Assembly: GCA_002747105.1 (NCBI GenBank)
Contig: PDSY01000022.1
Location: 1-64,000 of the forward strand
Direction: 5' to 3'
DNA: 64,000 nt
Source of the DNA: Flavobacteriales bacterium
GTDB lineage: Bacteria; Bacteroidota; Bacteroidia; Flavobacteriales; Weeksellaceae
Part shown: in pieces, positions 43,879-53,392 of the stretch
Position numbering within the stretch: the first letter of the stretch is position 1
How the letters are laid out: the number at the start of each line of letters is the position of its first letter
Position numbers and translations under genes: made by a program
Notes under the pieces: model-generated
What the model was told of the DNA's origin: nothing
Database searches by the model: none
What the model saw: the letters and a program-made list of their open reading frames with translations, nothing else

Positions 43879-46281
43879 ATGAAAATTTCAAATAATTGGT
43901 TGCAAAATTATATTCAAACAGATTTAAAAACTGAAACCATAGGAGAAATCCTAACGGACATCGGTTTAGAAGTAGAGGGAATAGACCGTTTTGAAAATAT
44001 TAGAGGAGGTTTAGCAGGAATTGTAGTGGGAAAAGTACTCACCTGTGAAAAGCACGAAAATGCCGATAAACTAAAGGTTACTACCGTAGACATTGGTCAA
44101 GGGGAACCTTTGCAAATTGTATGTGGTGCTCCAAATGTAGAGGCGGGACAGTTGGTTCCTGTGGCAACGGTAGGTACCATTTTATATGATGATAAAGGTA
44201 ACTCGTTTGAGATTAAAAAAGCAAAAATTAGAGGTGAAAGATCTTTTGGGATGATTTGTGCCGAGGACGAATTAGGTTTAGGAAATAATCATGATGGAAT
44301 AATGGTGCTTGACCCCGAAAAATATGAAGTAGGAAAACCTTTTGCCGAATATTTTGATATTGTAACAGATGAAGTTTTTGAAATTGGTTTAACTCCCAAT
44401 AGAACCGATGCAATGTCGCATTATGGTGTAGCGAGAGATTTGAATGCGTATTTAAAATCTAACCAAATGTCTTCTGATTTTGAGAAAATCAGTCAGCAAG
44501 TTTTAGACACCAATACTGAAAGCCATGGCTTTAGTATCGAAATTGAAAACGATGAACTTTGTCCAAGATATGTGGGAGCGATGATTAAAAATGTAGTCGT
44601 GGAAGAATCTCCAGAATGGTTACAAAACAATTTGCAAGCCATTGGTTTAACGCCTAAAAATAATATTGTAGATATTACCAATTATATCCTCCACGGATTA
44701 GGGCAACCTTTACACGCCTTTGATGCTGATAAAATCAAAGGGAATAAAATTAAAGTTGGAGTAAATTCAGCAGGAACTATTTTCAAAACCTTAGATGAAG
44801 TTGAGCGAAAACTCAATGGTTCGGAGATTATGATAAAAGACGCCGAAGATAATCCTTTGTGTATTGCAGGAGTGCTCGGCGGAGCAGATTCTGGCGTGTC
44901 CGAAAATACAACGACTATATTTTTAGAAAGTGCGTATTTCAACCCTGTGGCAATTCGAAAAGGAGCGAAATTTCACGGCTTAAACACCGATGCTTCTTTT
45001 AGGTTTGAAAGAGGAGTTGATCCCAATACAGTCAAAACAGCTATCACTTATGCTATTCAATTGATTCAGGATATCGCTGGTGGAGAGTTGGTTGGGGAAC
45101 TCATGGAGCATTATCCAAAGAAAATCGACAGTACGAATATTATTTTAAGATATTCAATGTTAGACCAAATTTTAGGTTTAAAAATTCACCGTGAAAAGGT
45201 AAAAGAAATTTTAAAACATTTAGATATTGAGGTCTTAAATGAAATTCCAAATGGTTTAGAAATATTATCTCCTCCTTATCGAGCAGATGTAACAAGGGAG
45301 ATAGATGTCATCGAAGAGATTTTGAGAATCTATGGCTATAATAAAGTAGAAGCTCCTCAGAAATTTTCTTTTACACCAGTAGAATTGGATACCTTAACAC
45401 AAGATGAATTGGAAAATTCATGGGCGAGAACTTTACAGTCTAATGGCTTCAATGAGGTGATGAACAACTCTTTAACTTCGGTAAAAGATGAAACTGATGC
45501 CGTGAAATTATTAAACCCATTGAGTAATGAGTTGTGTTTTATGCGAAAATCTTTATTGGAAGGTTTATTGCAGAATACAATTTATAATATCAATAGAAAA
45601 AATGCAGATATTAAGTTTTTCGAGTTAGGGAAAATCTATCATAAAAGAGCAGAATACGAAGAGCGAAAGCAGTTGGCAATGTTGATTTCAGGAAGAAATC
45701 ACAAAGAGAATTGGTTAGAACCAAAGGCGTTTAGTCATTTTTATGATTTAAAAGGATTTGTTCAGGTTTTATTACAAAGATTAAATATCGAATTAACCGA
45801 AAAATCGCTTGAAGATGAGCGTTTTGCTGATGCAATTGTTTTGGAATATAAAGGAAAAGTAGTAGCGAGATTAGGAAAAGTTTCGACACAATTATTGAAA
45901 GATTTTGATATAGAGCAAGATTGTTTCTATGCCGAAATTGAGTTAGAAACGGCTCAGGAATTAAGAAACAAAGAGAACTTTAAATTTGTAGATATTCCGA
46001 AATTCAATAAAATTAGAAGAGATTTGGCATTATTGGTGGATAAAAAAGTAACTTATGCCGACTTATACCAAGCTGCGAAAAGCCAATCTTCCAAATACCT
46101 GAAAGACATTAATTTATTTGATGTTTATGAAGGGAAAAATTTACCAGAAGGCAAGAAATCTTATGCTTTGAGTTTCCACTTATTAAAAGAGGAGAAGACG
46201 CTCGAAGAAAAAGAGATTACAGCAGTGATGAATAAACTGATTAAAATATTTGAAAAACAATTTAATGCAGAACTAAGATAA
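43879..46281 (+). CDS. pheT: Phenylalanine--tRNA ligase beta subunit
   Basis: PheT pairs with PheS to charge tRNA-Phe. The 800-residue protein has the N-terminal OB-like tRNA-binding domain (VGKVLTCEKHENADKLKVT, CGAPNVEAGQLVPVA), the B3/B4 editing domain (PRYVGAMIKNVV, GLTPKNNIVDITNYIL, GQPLHAFD), the B5 domain (LEILSPPYRADVTREIDVIEE), the synthetase-like core and a C-terminal ferredoxin-like anticodon-binding domain (KFNKIRRDLALLVDK). pheS is not in this window, so the two subunits are encoded apart. A META lipoprotein gene follows after 10 bases. Confidence 0.97.
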   Translation: MKISNNWLQNYIQTDLKTETIGEILTDIGLEVEGIDRFENIRGGLAGIVVGKVLTCEKHENADKLKVTTVDIGQGEPLQIVCGAPNVEAGQLVPVATVGTILYDDKGNSFEIKKAKIRGERSFGMICAEDELGLGNNHDGIMVLDPEKYEVGKPFAEYFDIVTDEVFEIGLTPNRTDAMSHYGVARDLNAYLKSNQMSSDFEKISQQVLDTNTESHGFSIEIENDELCPRYVGAMIKNVVVEESPEWLQNNLQAIGLTPKNNIVDITNYILHGLGQPLHAFDADKIKGNKIKVGVNSAGTIFKTLDEVERKLNGSEIMIKDAEDNPLCIAGVLGGADSGVSENTTTIFLESAYFNPVAIRKGAKFHGLNTDASFRFERGVDPNTVKTAITYAIQLIQDIAGGELVGELMEHYPKKIDSTNIILRYSMLDQILGLKIHREKVKEILKHLDIEVLNEIPNGLEILSPPYRADVTREIDVIEEILRIYGYNKVEAPQKFSFTPVELDTLTQDELENSWARTLQSNGFNEVMNNSLTSVKDETDAVKLLNPLSNELCFMRKSLLEGLLQNTIYNINRKNADIKFFELGKIYHKRAEYEERKQLAMLISGRNHKENWLEPKAFSHFYDLKGFVQVLLQRLNIELTEKSLEDERFADAIVLEYKGKVVARLGKVSTQLLKDFDIEQDCFYAEIELETAQELRNKENFKFVDIPKFNKIRRDLALLVDKKVTYADLYQAAKSQSSKYLKDINLFDVYEGKNLPEGKKSYALSFHLLKEEKTLEEKEITAVMNKLIKIFEKQFNAELR

Positions 46282-46291
46282 AATAAAGATT

Positions 46292-46696
46292 ATGAAAAAA
46301 GGATTATTATTAATTGTAATGAGTTTGTTTTTGGTTTCTTGTGGAATCAACCAAAACACCGTGAAGCATCAAAAAGCACAAAAAATAAAATTAGAAAACA
46401 CTTCTTGGAAGTCAATAGAATCGGTAAAAGGGAAAGTTCCTACTTTGCAGATTAGCAATGGAAAAATACATGGAAATGCGGGTTGCAACAATTATTTTGG
46501 TAGTCTAACCATCAATAAAGCAACAGGTCTATTTTCTGTCGGAAAGTTAGGTGTAACCAAAATGGCTTGTCGAAATATGAAGGTCGAGCAAAACTTTTTA
46601 CAAATGTTACAAAAAGTAGATCATTATAAAATAGAAGAGGGTATTTTAAAATTATATCACAACAAAATCTTAATACTGAAATTTGCTCAAGAATAA
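46292..46696 (+). CDS. META-domain lipoprotein
   Basis: The 134-residue lipoprotein (signal MKKGLLLIVMSLFLVSCGIN, Cys17) carries a single META domain: LENTSWKSIESVKGKVPTLQ, the motif NGKIHGNAGCNNYFGSLTIN and the C-terminal LGVTKMACRNMKVEQNFLQ. The domain is that of HslJ. In E. coli HslJ is linked to novobiocin resistance, but no function is proved for this form. It follows pheT by 10 bases and ends in a bidirectional terminator. Confidence 0.9.
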   Translation: MKKGLLLIVMSLFLVSCGINQNTVKHQKAQKIKLENTSWKSIESVKGKVPTLQISNGKIHGNAGCNNYFGSLTINKATGLFSVGKLGVTKMACRNMKVEQNFLQMLQKVDHYKIEEGILKLYHNKILILKFAQE

Positions 46697-46698
46697 AG

Positions 46699-46725
46699 AA
46701 AAGGACTCAAATCGAGTCCTTTTTT
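46699..46725. terminator. Bidirectional terminator
   Basis: Stem AAAAGGACTC/GAGTCCTTTT (46699-46708/46714-46723) with A- and T-runs, between convergent genes. Confidence 0.85.
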
Positions 46726-46729
46726 GTTT

Positions 46730-46969
46730 TTATTCATCTTCCAAATCGTCATATTGAGCGATTTCTGCTTCTGCCCATTTGAAGGCTTGTTCTATAACTT
46801 TGGTTGCTTCATCAGCAAGTGTTTCTTCGTTATCACCATCCAAATCATCTAACCACTCTACTTCTTCCTCCTCGATATTTAAAATAAATCTTGGGTATTC
46901 GGTATGAACAACAAATAAATCTTCTGGAAACTCGTTGTTATCTGCCATTAAAAACTTTGGTAATTTCAT
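46730..46969 (-). CDS. Small acidic protein of unknown function
   Basis: The 79-residue protein is strongly acidic (about 27 Asp/Glu). It starts MKLPKFLMADNNEFPEDLFV, has YPRFILNIEEEEVEWLDDLD in the middle and ends EIAQYDDLEDE. No metal or nucleotide motif is obvious. I believe similar short proteins occur in other Flavobacteriia, but no name is known to me. A minus-strand -7 box TACCTTTG is at 46993-47000, 24 bases upstream, which supports it as a real gene. Confidence 0.78.
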   Translation of the reverse strand: MKLPKFLMADNNEFPEDLFVVHTEYPRFILNIEEEEVEWLDDLDGDNEETLADEATKVIEQAFKWAEAEIAQYDDLEDE

Positions 46970-46992
46970 TTTTTTTCGATTTTAAATTTAAT

Positions 46993-47000
46993 CAAAGGTA
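46993..47000 (-). promoter_or_regulatory. -7 box for the small acidic gene
   Basis: Minus-strand TACCTTTG, matching TAnnTTTG; no good -33 partner. Confidence 0.45.
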
Positions 47001-47076
47001 TAAAAAATATTAAAACTATACTATTGATTCTTGTAACATTTTGTTTTTTTAAACAACTAATAAATAAAGTAATAAA

Positions 47077-49176
47077 ATGAAAAATCGCAAAATAATTCTC
47101 TTAGCCTTATCCCTGATGATGAATTTTTCGTTCGCTCAAAGAAAAAAAATCAAAGAAAAAGAAATTAAAGGAGTGGTCATCCGAAAAAAGAAAAAAGCGG
47201 TGGAACATAAGCCCGATCGCACTATTTTCAATTTTTCAGAACAGCCACACCTGAATACAGGAACGGCAATGGAAGGTATCAAAAAATTACCCGGACTTAT
47301 CGTTTCCGATATAGCGGGCATGATGTATCAGGGGAAAATATTGGATGTATATATGGACTCCCGCCCTTTGAATATTACTTCCAACGAACTCAATTCGTTT
47401 TTAGAGGGAATACCTGCCAGTGCTATCGAAAAAATAGAAGTGATCACCCAACCTGGAGCAGAATATCCTGCCACTTCTGGAGGAGCTATTTTGAATATTA
47501 TTACCAACAAAAATGCAAAGAAATATTTAACAGCCACTTACTCTGGCGGTTATCGGTTTTCTCATTATGATAAATTGAGACAAAGAACCAATCATTCCCT
47601 GAATATCAATGCTAAAAACAAATATTTTGCTTGGCAGTTGAATGTAGGGCAAAATTATGCCGAATCCAATTCTTTTAATAATATGGCGGATATTTTTAGC
47701 ACTGATACAGAGCAACAACGAAGAGGTTATTTTGCAAAAGGAGCGATGACTTTTAATTTGGGAAAAGACAGAATGATTTTAAATTATGACCTTTTCCATA
47801 GGAACAATGATAATACGGTTGTCAGCGAAGCGCTTCAGTATTTTGTAAAAGACCATTCTAAAAATAAAAATCTTCGTCAGAATGCATCATTAACGTATCA
47901 GAAAAAATTCTATGATAAAGATAAAAAACTGAACTTCAAGGCTTCTTATACCGATTCCAAAAGAGATTTTACTCAAAATGGATTAACACAATCAACACAA
48001 TATCAAAATGCTTCTCATTTTCAAAATGGAGAATTTAAAATAGATTACACTCAGCCTATTCAGTTATTAGATGAAGGAAAATTAAACTTCGGAGGTTTAT
48101 ACGAAAAGACCTTTTTTGAAGCAAAAAATGAAGGAATCACCAATTTGGATTATTCTCGACAAACCGCCTCTTCGTATTTGGAACTTCAAACGAAATGGAA
48201 AAAATTAGATTTCATTCTTGGAGCAAGGTTGGAAAACTATGATATTTTTGGAACAACCCTAGCAGAAGGAATAGAAGAAAATTTAACGCCATTTAAAAAG
48301 ACCAAACTCTTTCCCAATGCTAGCGTACAATATAATTTTATAGACAAGGTCTATTTTGGACTGAATTACAATAAGAAAATTCGGCTCCCAAGTATCTCTG
48401 CATTAAATCCTAATAATAATACTTATCAAAATCCTAATGCTAGTATTACAGGAAATCCTAATCTTCAACCCACGATTTTTGACAATTATGAAGCCAAATT
48501 GTCCGTTTTTGATTACGCATTTATTTCCTACAATATCAGTAGAGCGAAGAATCAAGTGGCTAATGTCATCTATACAAAAAGTGATAATACTTTCGCCAAT
48601 GAGCAAATCAATATTAATGACATGAAAATTCATAATGTTAATATCGGACTACCTTTGCCATTCATGCTTTTCACCAAACCTCTATCCGAAGTAATGAAAG
48701 TGAACTTCAACCCTGATAAAATCAATTTCATGTATCTCTATGCAGGATACCAAAAACATCAGTTACCTGATATTCAAACAAAAGGCTTCTGGGTTTTTAA
48801 CCTAATGACGCAACTGATTTTACCAAAAGAAATAAAATTAGTAGGAAATTATAGTCATATTACCAAAAATGGTTCTTACTATTATTATAATATCATTGAA
48901 CCTTTCAATCAATCTTTTGACCTGACTTTATCTCGAAAATTCTTAAATAAAAGATTGAATGTTTCGCTCTATGCCAATGATATTTTTAACCAACGAAGAG
49001 TAGCATTGAGTTCTAATTATCAAACGCCTATTTATTTTGATGCCAAAAGAGATACGAGAAGCTTTGGGATTTCTTTAAGTTATAAGATTAGAGCAAAGAA
49101 AAATAAATTAGCCACTGAGGAAAGAAACCTGCTCAATTCGTCTAATACAGAAGAAGACACTTCTATTTTGAAATAA
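47077..49176 (+). CDS. TonB-dependent receptor-like outer-membrane beta-barrel protein
   Basis: The 699-residue protein has a signal peptide (MKNRKIILLALSLMMNFSFAQ), a plug domain (AMEGIKKLPGLIVSDIAGMM, ILDVYMDSRPLNITSNELNSFL, AIEKIEVITQPGAEYPATSGGAI in pieces) and a barrel in the manner of the outer-membrane beta-barrel family related to TonB receptors. The usual N-terminal CarboxypepD_reg domain is missing. The last residues are polar (EEDTSILK), not the typical aromatic end of a barrel, as is common in this subfamily. The substrate is unknown; no SusD partner is next to it. Confidence 0.87.
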   Translation: MKNRKIILLALSLMMNFSFAQRKKIKEKEIKGVVIRKKKKAVEHKPDRTIFNFSEQPHLNTGTAMEGIKKLPGLIVSDIAGMMYQGKILDVYMDSRPLNITSNELNSFLEGIPASAIEKIEVITQPGAEYPATSGGAILNIITNKNAKKYLTATYSGGYRFSHYDKLRQRTNHSLNINAKNKYFAWQLNVGQNYAESNSFNNMADIFSTDTEQQRRGYFAKGAMTFNLGKDRMILNYDLFHRNNDNTVVSEALQYFVKDHSKNKNLRQNASLTYQKKFYDKDKKLNFKASYTDSKRDFTQNGLTQSTQYQNASHFQNGEFKIDYTQPIQLLDEGKLNFGGLYEKTFFEAKNEGITNLDYSRQTASSYLELQTKWKKLDFILGARLENYDIFGTTLAEGIEENLTPFKKTKLFPNASVQYNFIDKVYFGLNYNKKIRLPSISALNPNNNTYQNPNASITGNPNLQPTIFDNYEAKLSVFDYAFISYNISRAKNQVANVIYTKSDNTFANEQININDMKIHNVNIGLPLPFMLFTKPLSEVMKVNFNPDKINFMYLYAGYQKHQLPDIQTKGFWVFNLMTQLILPKEIKLVGNYSHITKNGSYYYYNIIEPFNQSFDLTLSRKFLNKRLNVSLYANDIFNQRRVALSSNYQTPIYFDAKRDTRSFGISLSYKIRAKKNKLATEERNLLNSSNTEEDTSILK

Positions 49177-49285
49177 TAGCATTTAGATTTTAAAATGTAA
49201 ACAGGCTCTAAAAAAAGAAATACCTGACCGAAGAAAAAATGGCTTGAATTTTGCATTCATCTTTCAGTAATAAAATAATTAATTT

Positions 49286-49930
49286 ATGAAAAAATATATT
49301 ATTTCGATTGGTTTATTGGTAGGAGCAGGAGCTTTTATCACAACCACAACACAATCTTGTTCTGTTTTAGCAACAACAGATGTTGGAATGTCTGTGATTA
49401 AGAGTTTATTAAACAGAGGAATTGATAAGGCATCGGCAATCTATAGCAACGAAAAAGAATTCCTTTCTAATAATCAGATAGACAAAGCGTTACCAAGCCA
49501 ATTGAGAAAAATAAACGATATTTTAAATAAAGTTTCTCCCGATTTGGTTAAAAAAGAGAAAATATACATTGCAAAAGCGGCGGCTTATACTGTAAAAACT
49601 TCTACGCCTATTTTGAAAAATACGGTGAATAACTTGACCAAAGCAGATGTAGCAAGAATTACTCAAGGTGGAAAGGGAACTTTAACGCAAGTTTTAAAAG
49701 AAAAAGCTTATCAGCAAGTGGTTTCTGCCATTGTGCCAAAAGTAGATGAAAAATTGAACCAATTTGGCATCGTGAAAACGATTAATACCGCACTTAGGGG
49801 AAATCAAAATAATCCTGCCACTGGAGGTATTAGTAAATTGGCTTCGGAGCAAATTGCTACTGGACTTTTCAACATCATTGAAAAGTATGAAAAAGACAAT
49901 AAAAACAGCATTTTAGGACTGAAACTTTAA
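49286..49930 (+). CDS. DUF4197 lipoprotein
   Basis: The 214-residue protein starts with a lipoprotein-like signal (MKKYIISIGLLVGAGAFITT then TQSCS). The mature part is helical and Ala/Lys rich (SVIKSLLNRGIDKAS, LPSQLRKINDILNKVSPDLV, TLTQVLKEKAYQQVVSAIVP, FNIIEKYEKDNKNSILGL), the pattern of DUF4197. Function unknown. It follows the barrel protein by 109 bases and precedes a DUF493 gene. Confidence 0.82.
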   Translation: MKKYIISIGLLVGAGAFITTTTQSCSVLATTDVGMSVIKSLLNRGIDKASAIYSNEKEFLSNNQIDKALPSQLRKINDILNKVSPDLVKKEKIYIAKAAAYTVKTSTPILKNTVNNLTKADVARITQGGKGTLTQVLKEKAYQQVVSAIVPKVDEKLNQFGIVKTINTALRGNQNNPATGGISKLASEQIATGLFNIIEKYEKDNKNSILGLKL

Positions 49931-50026
49931 ATTTTTATTAACTACAACAAATGAAATAGTGTAGCAGTTTTATGATTGTTACACTATTGGATTTGATGAT
50001 TTGTTACACTAATAAATTAGAATAAA

Positions 50027-50308
50027 ATGTCAAACAAAGAAGATTTTTATACCTCGTTAAAAGTTAAGTTAGAGGAAAACCATCATTTTCCAGAAGATTA
50101 TCTTTTCAAATTTATTATACCCAATGATAAAGCGAAACTTACAGCCATTTATCAAATTTTTGATGAAGTAAAACATACAATTAATACTCGAGAGAGTAAA
50201 AATGCAAAATACATTTCCGTGAGTTTATTGGCTTTTGTATTAGACGCTAATCAGGTAATTGATATTTATCAAAAAGTTGGAGAGATAGACAATGTTATTA
50301 TGCTTTAA
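50027..50308 (+). CDS. DUF493 (YbeD-like) protein
   Basis: The 93-residue protein has the DUF493 pattern: a short N-terminal helix, HHFPEDYLFKFIIPNDKAKL, a central helix, NAKYISVSLLAFVLDANQVI and YQKVGEIDNVIML. This is a small ferredoxin-like fold; E. coli YbeD is of unknown function though near lipA/lipB. It lies 31 bases before the epimerase gene. Confidence 0.85.
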   Translation: MSNKEDFYTSLKVKLEENHHFPEDYLFKFIIPNDKAKLTAIYQIFDEVKHTINTRESKNAKYISVSLLAFVLDANQVIDIYQKVGEIDNVIML

Positions 50309-50339
50309 AATTGATTAATAAAATAATAAGCACCAATAA

Positions 50340-51236
50340 ATGAAAATTCTCATTACAGGAGCAACAGGTTTAGTAGGCACAAAATTAGTCCGAAGATTAG
50401 AAGATAGAGGACATTTTGTGTCTGTTTTGGTTAGACAACAACCTCAAAAAAAGAATGAATTTTATTGGAATCCCGCCCAAAATGAAATTGACAAAAACGC
50501 ATTTTCGGACATTGATGCAATTATCCATTTAGCAGGTGCAAATATTGGTAAAAAATGGACGAAAAGTCATCGAAAGGCAATCGTTTCAAGTAGAATAGAG
50601 ACGGCAGATTTAGTATTAAACACCTGTAAAGCATTGAATACTAAACTGAAATGTTTTATCTCGGCAGGAGGAATTAATTACTATGGTACTTTCAGTTCCG
50701 ATGAGGTTTTAACCGAGGAAACGCCTATTTTACATCAAGATTTTTTATCAAGTGTTTGTCAGCAATGGGAAAATAAAGCTGACGAATTTTCCAGCATTTC
50801 GGAGCGAGTGGTTGTATTACGCACCGCTCCTGTTTTGGCTTCTAAAGGAGGCTGTTTGGATAATATTAAAACCATTACCGATTTGCATTTATCGGCAGGG
50901 TTGGGAAGTGGTCAACAATGGTTTAATTGGATTCATATCGACGATTTGGTCGAGATGTATATTTTTGCATTAGAAAACAAAACTGTACAAGGAGCCATCA
51001 ATGCTGTTGCCGACGAGATTCCTACCAATCAAAATTTCATGAAGTCGGTGGCGAAAAGCAGAGGGAAATTATTTATTCCTATTACTATTCCTGCTTTTTT
51101 ATTGAGATTCGCCCTAGGTGAAATGAGCGAAATATTATTAGAGGGAACAAGGATTTCCAACAAAAAAATCAAATCACTGGGATTTGATTTTAAATATAAA
51201 AGCTTAACTGATGCTTTGCAAAGCGTGAATGAATAA
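50340..51236 (+). CDS. TIGR01777-type NAD(P)-dependent epimerase/SDR protein
   Basis: The 298-residue extended SDR has the nucleotide-binding motif ITGATGLVGTKLVRRL (residues 4-19), AIIHLAGANIGKKWT, SAGGINYYGTF (Tyr of the active-site region), VLRTAPVLASKGG and the C-terminal SEILLEGTRISNKKIKSLGF with the FxxSL-like end. YfcH of E. coli is related; substrates are not known. It ends 6 bases before the convergent porin gene. Confidence 0.9.
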   Translation: MKILITGATGLVGTKLVRRLEDRGHFVSVLVRQQPQKKNEFYWNPAQNEIDKNAFSDIDAIIHLAGANIGKKWTKSHRKAIVSSRIETADLVLNTCKALNTKLKCFISAGGINYYGTFSSDEVLTEETPILHQDFLSSVCQQWENKADEFSSISERVVVLRTAPVLASKGGCLDNIKTITDLHLSAGLGSGQQWFNWIHIDDLVEMYIFALENKTVQGAINAVADEIPTNQNFMKSVAKSRGKLFIPITIPAFLLRFALGEMSEILLEGTRISNKKIKSLGFDFKYKSLTDALQSVNE

Positions 51237-51242
51237 CACAAT

Positions 51243-52511
51243 TTAAAAACGATAAACAGCTGTTGCCGAAACTCTTACATTACCTACTGTCGAAGGATTG
51301 GCATTGGCTTTTACATTATCGTCAATATCGCCAAATGTAGCAGAAGTGTATTCTATTTCTGGTACAACACTAAACTTATTTTGTTTAAAATGTACTCTTC
51401 CCGAAACTCTCCACACATTATCAATCATTCTTGCTCCAAGTCCTCTACCATGCACATCTGTAAATTTATTATGTTGGTCGCGTTCAGCACCACTTAATTG
51501 AGTGTAACCAAAGAACATCCCGGGTGCTATTTTTTTATTGGCACTCGAGATATCAACCCATGCAGAAGAAGTGCGGATAGGTTGATAAGCTTCCTGACCA
51601 TTGGTTTTGGTATAACTTGCATAACCACCCAACATTACGAGGTGATGCATATTTCCACCTGTTAGTCCATAAGCTTTCGCAATAATTTTATCGTTTTGAT
51701 ACTTAAAATAAGCAAGGAGATGGGCGGAATTCACCCTTTCGTTAGATACCAATCCATTAGAAACGGTAGTTGGTTTTATCGACTGATATTCTCCAGCGAT
51801 ACCTGCGGTGATATGGTCTTTTTTGTATTTCAGTTGTCCATGAAAAACGGGTAATATCGAATTGGTAGAACCACTGTTGAAATGTCCTTCGTTAGCGATA
51901 GGTGCAGAAAATTCTCTATCCTTATACGCTACAGCAACGAAATCTAAATGAGGTGTAATCTGTTGAGTAAGCTTTATCTGAGCAGATCTTCCAAAAGGAT
52001 TAAACATGATTCCTACATTGAAGTTGGCTACCCCAGGATAAACATCGGTGATGAAAGAAGGATTCCAAGTTTGCCCTAATAATAAAGATGTTTTTGCCCA
52101 ATCCAATTTGACATAAGCATGTCTAAGTCTTAATAAACCTATAGAACCTGTGCTTTTCACGGATTTATTGAGTTCAGTATTTCCAAAAAAGTCTCCTTCG
52201 ATGACCGCAGCTGTTTTAGCTCCCCAAACTTTTTTACCTTTCACTTTTAATCCAAATCGTGAAGTGATTGCCAATAAACTGCTCGACAAACTAGCATTAA
52301 TATCTTCTCCATTAGCATCTAAGTTTTTATCTAAAGGATACAAGTTCACTTGATATTCTCTCACATTAGCCGTTTTTCTTGAATCAAAAACATAATCAGT
52401 TCTGATAAACCCATAAGGCTTAACACTCCAATCTGATTTTTGTTGTGCCATCATTATACCGCTTGATATGATCCCTAAAATCATAAAGGTACATAACTTC
52501 AATGCTTTCAT
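51243..52511 (-). CDS. Porin, DcaP-like outer-membrane protein
   Basis: The 422-residue protein has a signal peptide (MKALKLCTFMILGIISSGIMMAQQ) and a 400-residue barrel with repeated amphipathic strands (GFIRTDYVFDSRKTANVREY, GLKVKGKKVWGAKTAAVIEGDFFG, GLLRLRHAYVKLDWAKTSLLLGQTW in part, VSATAVYRF at the end). The C-terminal Phe is typical of a porin. This resembles the DcaP-type trimeric porins, but I cannot be sure of the subfamily. The longest frame begins at 52520, only two bases beyond the predicted transcription start; ATG at 52511 is preferred. Confidence 0.8.
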   Translation of the reverse strand: MKALKLCTFMILGIISSGIMMAQQKSDWSVKPYGFIRTDYVFDSRKTANVREYQVNLYPLDKNLDANGEDINASLSSSLLAITSRFGLKVKGKKVWGAKTAAVIEGDFFGNTELNKSVKSTGSIGLLRLRHAYVKLDWAKTSLLLGQTWNPSFITDVYPGVANFNVGIMFNPFGRSAQIKLTQQITPHLDFVAVAYKDREFSAPIANEGHFNSGSTNSILPVFHGQLKYKKDHITAGIAGEYQSIKPTTVSNGLVSNERVNSAHLLAYFKYQNDKIIAKAYGLTGGNMHHLVMLGGYASYTKTNGQEAYQPIRTSSAWVDISSANKKIAPGMFFGYTQLSGAERDQHNKFTDVHGRGLGARMIDNVWRVSGRVHFKQNKFSVVPEIEYTSATFGDIDDNVKANANPSTVGNVRVSATAVYRF

Positions 52512-52528
52512 AATTTTCATTTTTGGGG

Positions 52529-52536
52529 CAAATATA
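52529..52536 (-). promoter_or_regulatory. -7 box of the porin gene
   Basis: Minus-strand TATATTTG, 18 bases upstream of the ATG at 52511. Confidence 0.5.
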
Positions 52537-52608
52537 ATTAAAAATACAATAGGGATTTTTAGTGGGATTAATGAATTTTGAGCAAAGTAAAGTGTAGGGA
52601 AGTTTTTC

Positions 52609-52639
52609 TTGTAAAATTGATGCTGATTTTATATATTTG
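52609..52639 (+). promoter_or_regulatory. Promoter of the DUF2007-like gene
   Basis: TTG (52609-52611), 20-base spacer, TATATTTG (52632-52639), 26 bases before the ATG. Confidence 0.65.
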
Positions 52640-52664
52640 TTAGGTATACTAAATTTCCGATAAA

Positions 52665-53141
52665 ATGTTAATTGCTTCATCGTATAAGTATGGTTCTAAT
52701 GCATTATTTGTTTTTCAAAAATTGCAGGATAATGGATTTAGTGCAATCGTGAAGGAAGAACCTGATGAAGCTTTCCCTTTTCAGATTTGGGTAAAGAAAG
52801 CAGATTTAAAAGGTGTAATGCCGATTATTGAGCGTTTGACAATTGTAGAAAACGATTTAGATCCACAATCCGAAGGCTGTATTGAAGGCTATGTCGAATG
52901 GAAAGGTAATATGTATAATGCTGGATATTATACAGGTGGTAGAATTCCTTATTGGCTTTACAATAAAAAAAAGTGGAAATACCTTGTGCCTGTATATTTG
53001 TTTTGTGGTATTTTTTATATGATATCGTTCATTTTTTTTGACCTTGAAATCACTTTTTATAGTTTGATGTGGATGATGATTTATTTTTTTATCGGTATAG
53101 CGATGTTATTTCAACTTTACGATTCGAAAGGCAATAAATGA
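52665..53141 (+). CDS. DUF2007-like protein with two membrane helices
   Basis: The 158-residue protein opens with a DUF2007-like ferredoxin-type domain (MLIASSYKYGSNALFVFQKL, GFSAIVKEEPDEAFPFQIWV, IERLTIVENDL) and ends with two hydrophobic helices (VPVYLFCGIFYMISFIF and YSLMWMMIYFFIGIAMLF). DUF2007 is called a putative signal-transducing domain; no role is proved. It is convergent with the decayed outer-membrane paralogue and leaves 6 bases between them. Confidence 0.78.
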   Translation: MLIASSYKYGSNALFVFQKLQDNGFSAIVKEEPDEAFPFQIWVKKADLKGVMPIIERLTIVENDLDPQSEGCIEGYVEWKGNMYNAGYYTGGRIPYWLYNKKKWKYLVPVYLFCGIFYMISFIFFDLEITFYSLMWMMIYFFIGIAMLFQLYDSKGNK

Positions 53142-53147
53142 AAAATC

Positions 53148-53391
53148 TTAAAATCTATAAACCAATTTTAAAGCAAGATTAAAGTTGAAATTTGTTTTCA
53201 CACCTTGTTGATTTGTATTAAGGCTAAATACAAAAGGATTGGCACCTCCACAAGTCCAATGGTTGTTTTCGTATTTTTCTTTACCAATAATATTTTTATA
53301 TTGTATATCTCTAATACGAAGTCCAAAGCCAATTTTAGGCATAACAGAAACACTATTTTTCTTATACCCTAAAATACTATAATTTTTTCAT
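53148..53391 (-). pseudogene. Decayed tandem copy of the next outer-membrane protein
   Basis: A frame ending at 53148 (YRF end) gives the C-terminal part of a copy of the adjacent gene: IGFGLRIRDIQYKNIIGKEK matches IGIRNRNVQYNNIVGLEQ, and LALKLVYRF matches LAFRFFYKF. Homology continues upstream of Met53342 to about 53375. At 53389-53391 a start ATG AAA AAA stands 1 base beyond the stop of the neighbouring copy (TTA 53393-53395), but then the sequence jumps into the C-terminal part and meets a stop. This looks like a second tandem gene that lost about 450 bases from its middle. A short product from Met53342 (64 residues) without signal peptide is unlikely to be useful. Confidence 0.75.
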
Positions 53392-53392
53392 A

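Noticed and set aside
47077-49176. Polysaccharide utilisation locus around the TonB-type receptor
   Set aside because: No SusD-like gene, glycoside hydrolase or sigma/anti-sigma pair is adjacent, and the protein lacks the SusC N-terminal domain.
53148-53342. Independent 64-residue gene
   Set aside because: It has no signal peptide or promoter and matches the C-terminal end of the neighbouring gene; treated as a remnant.
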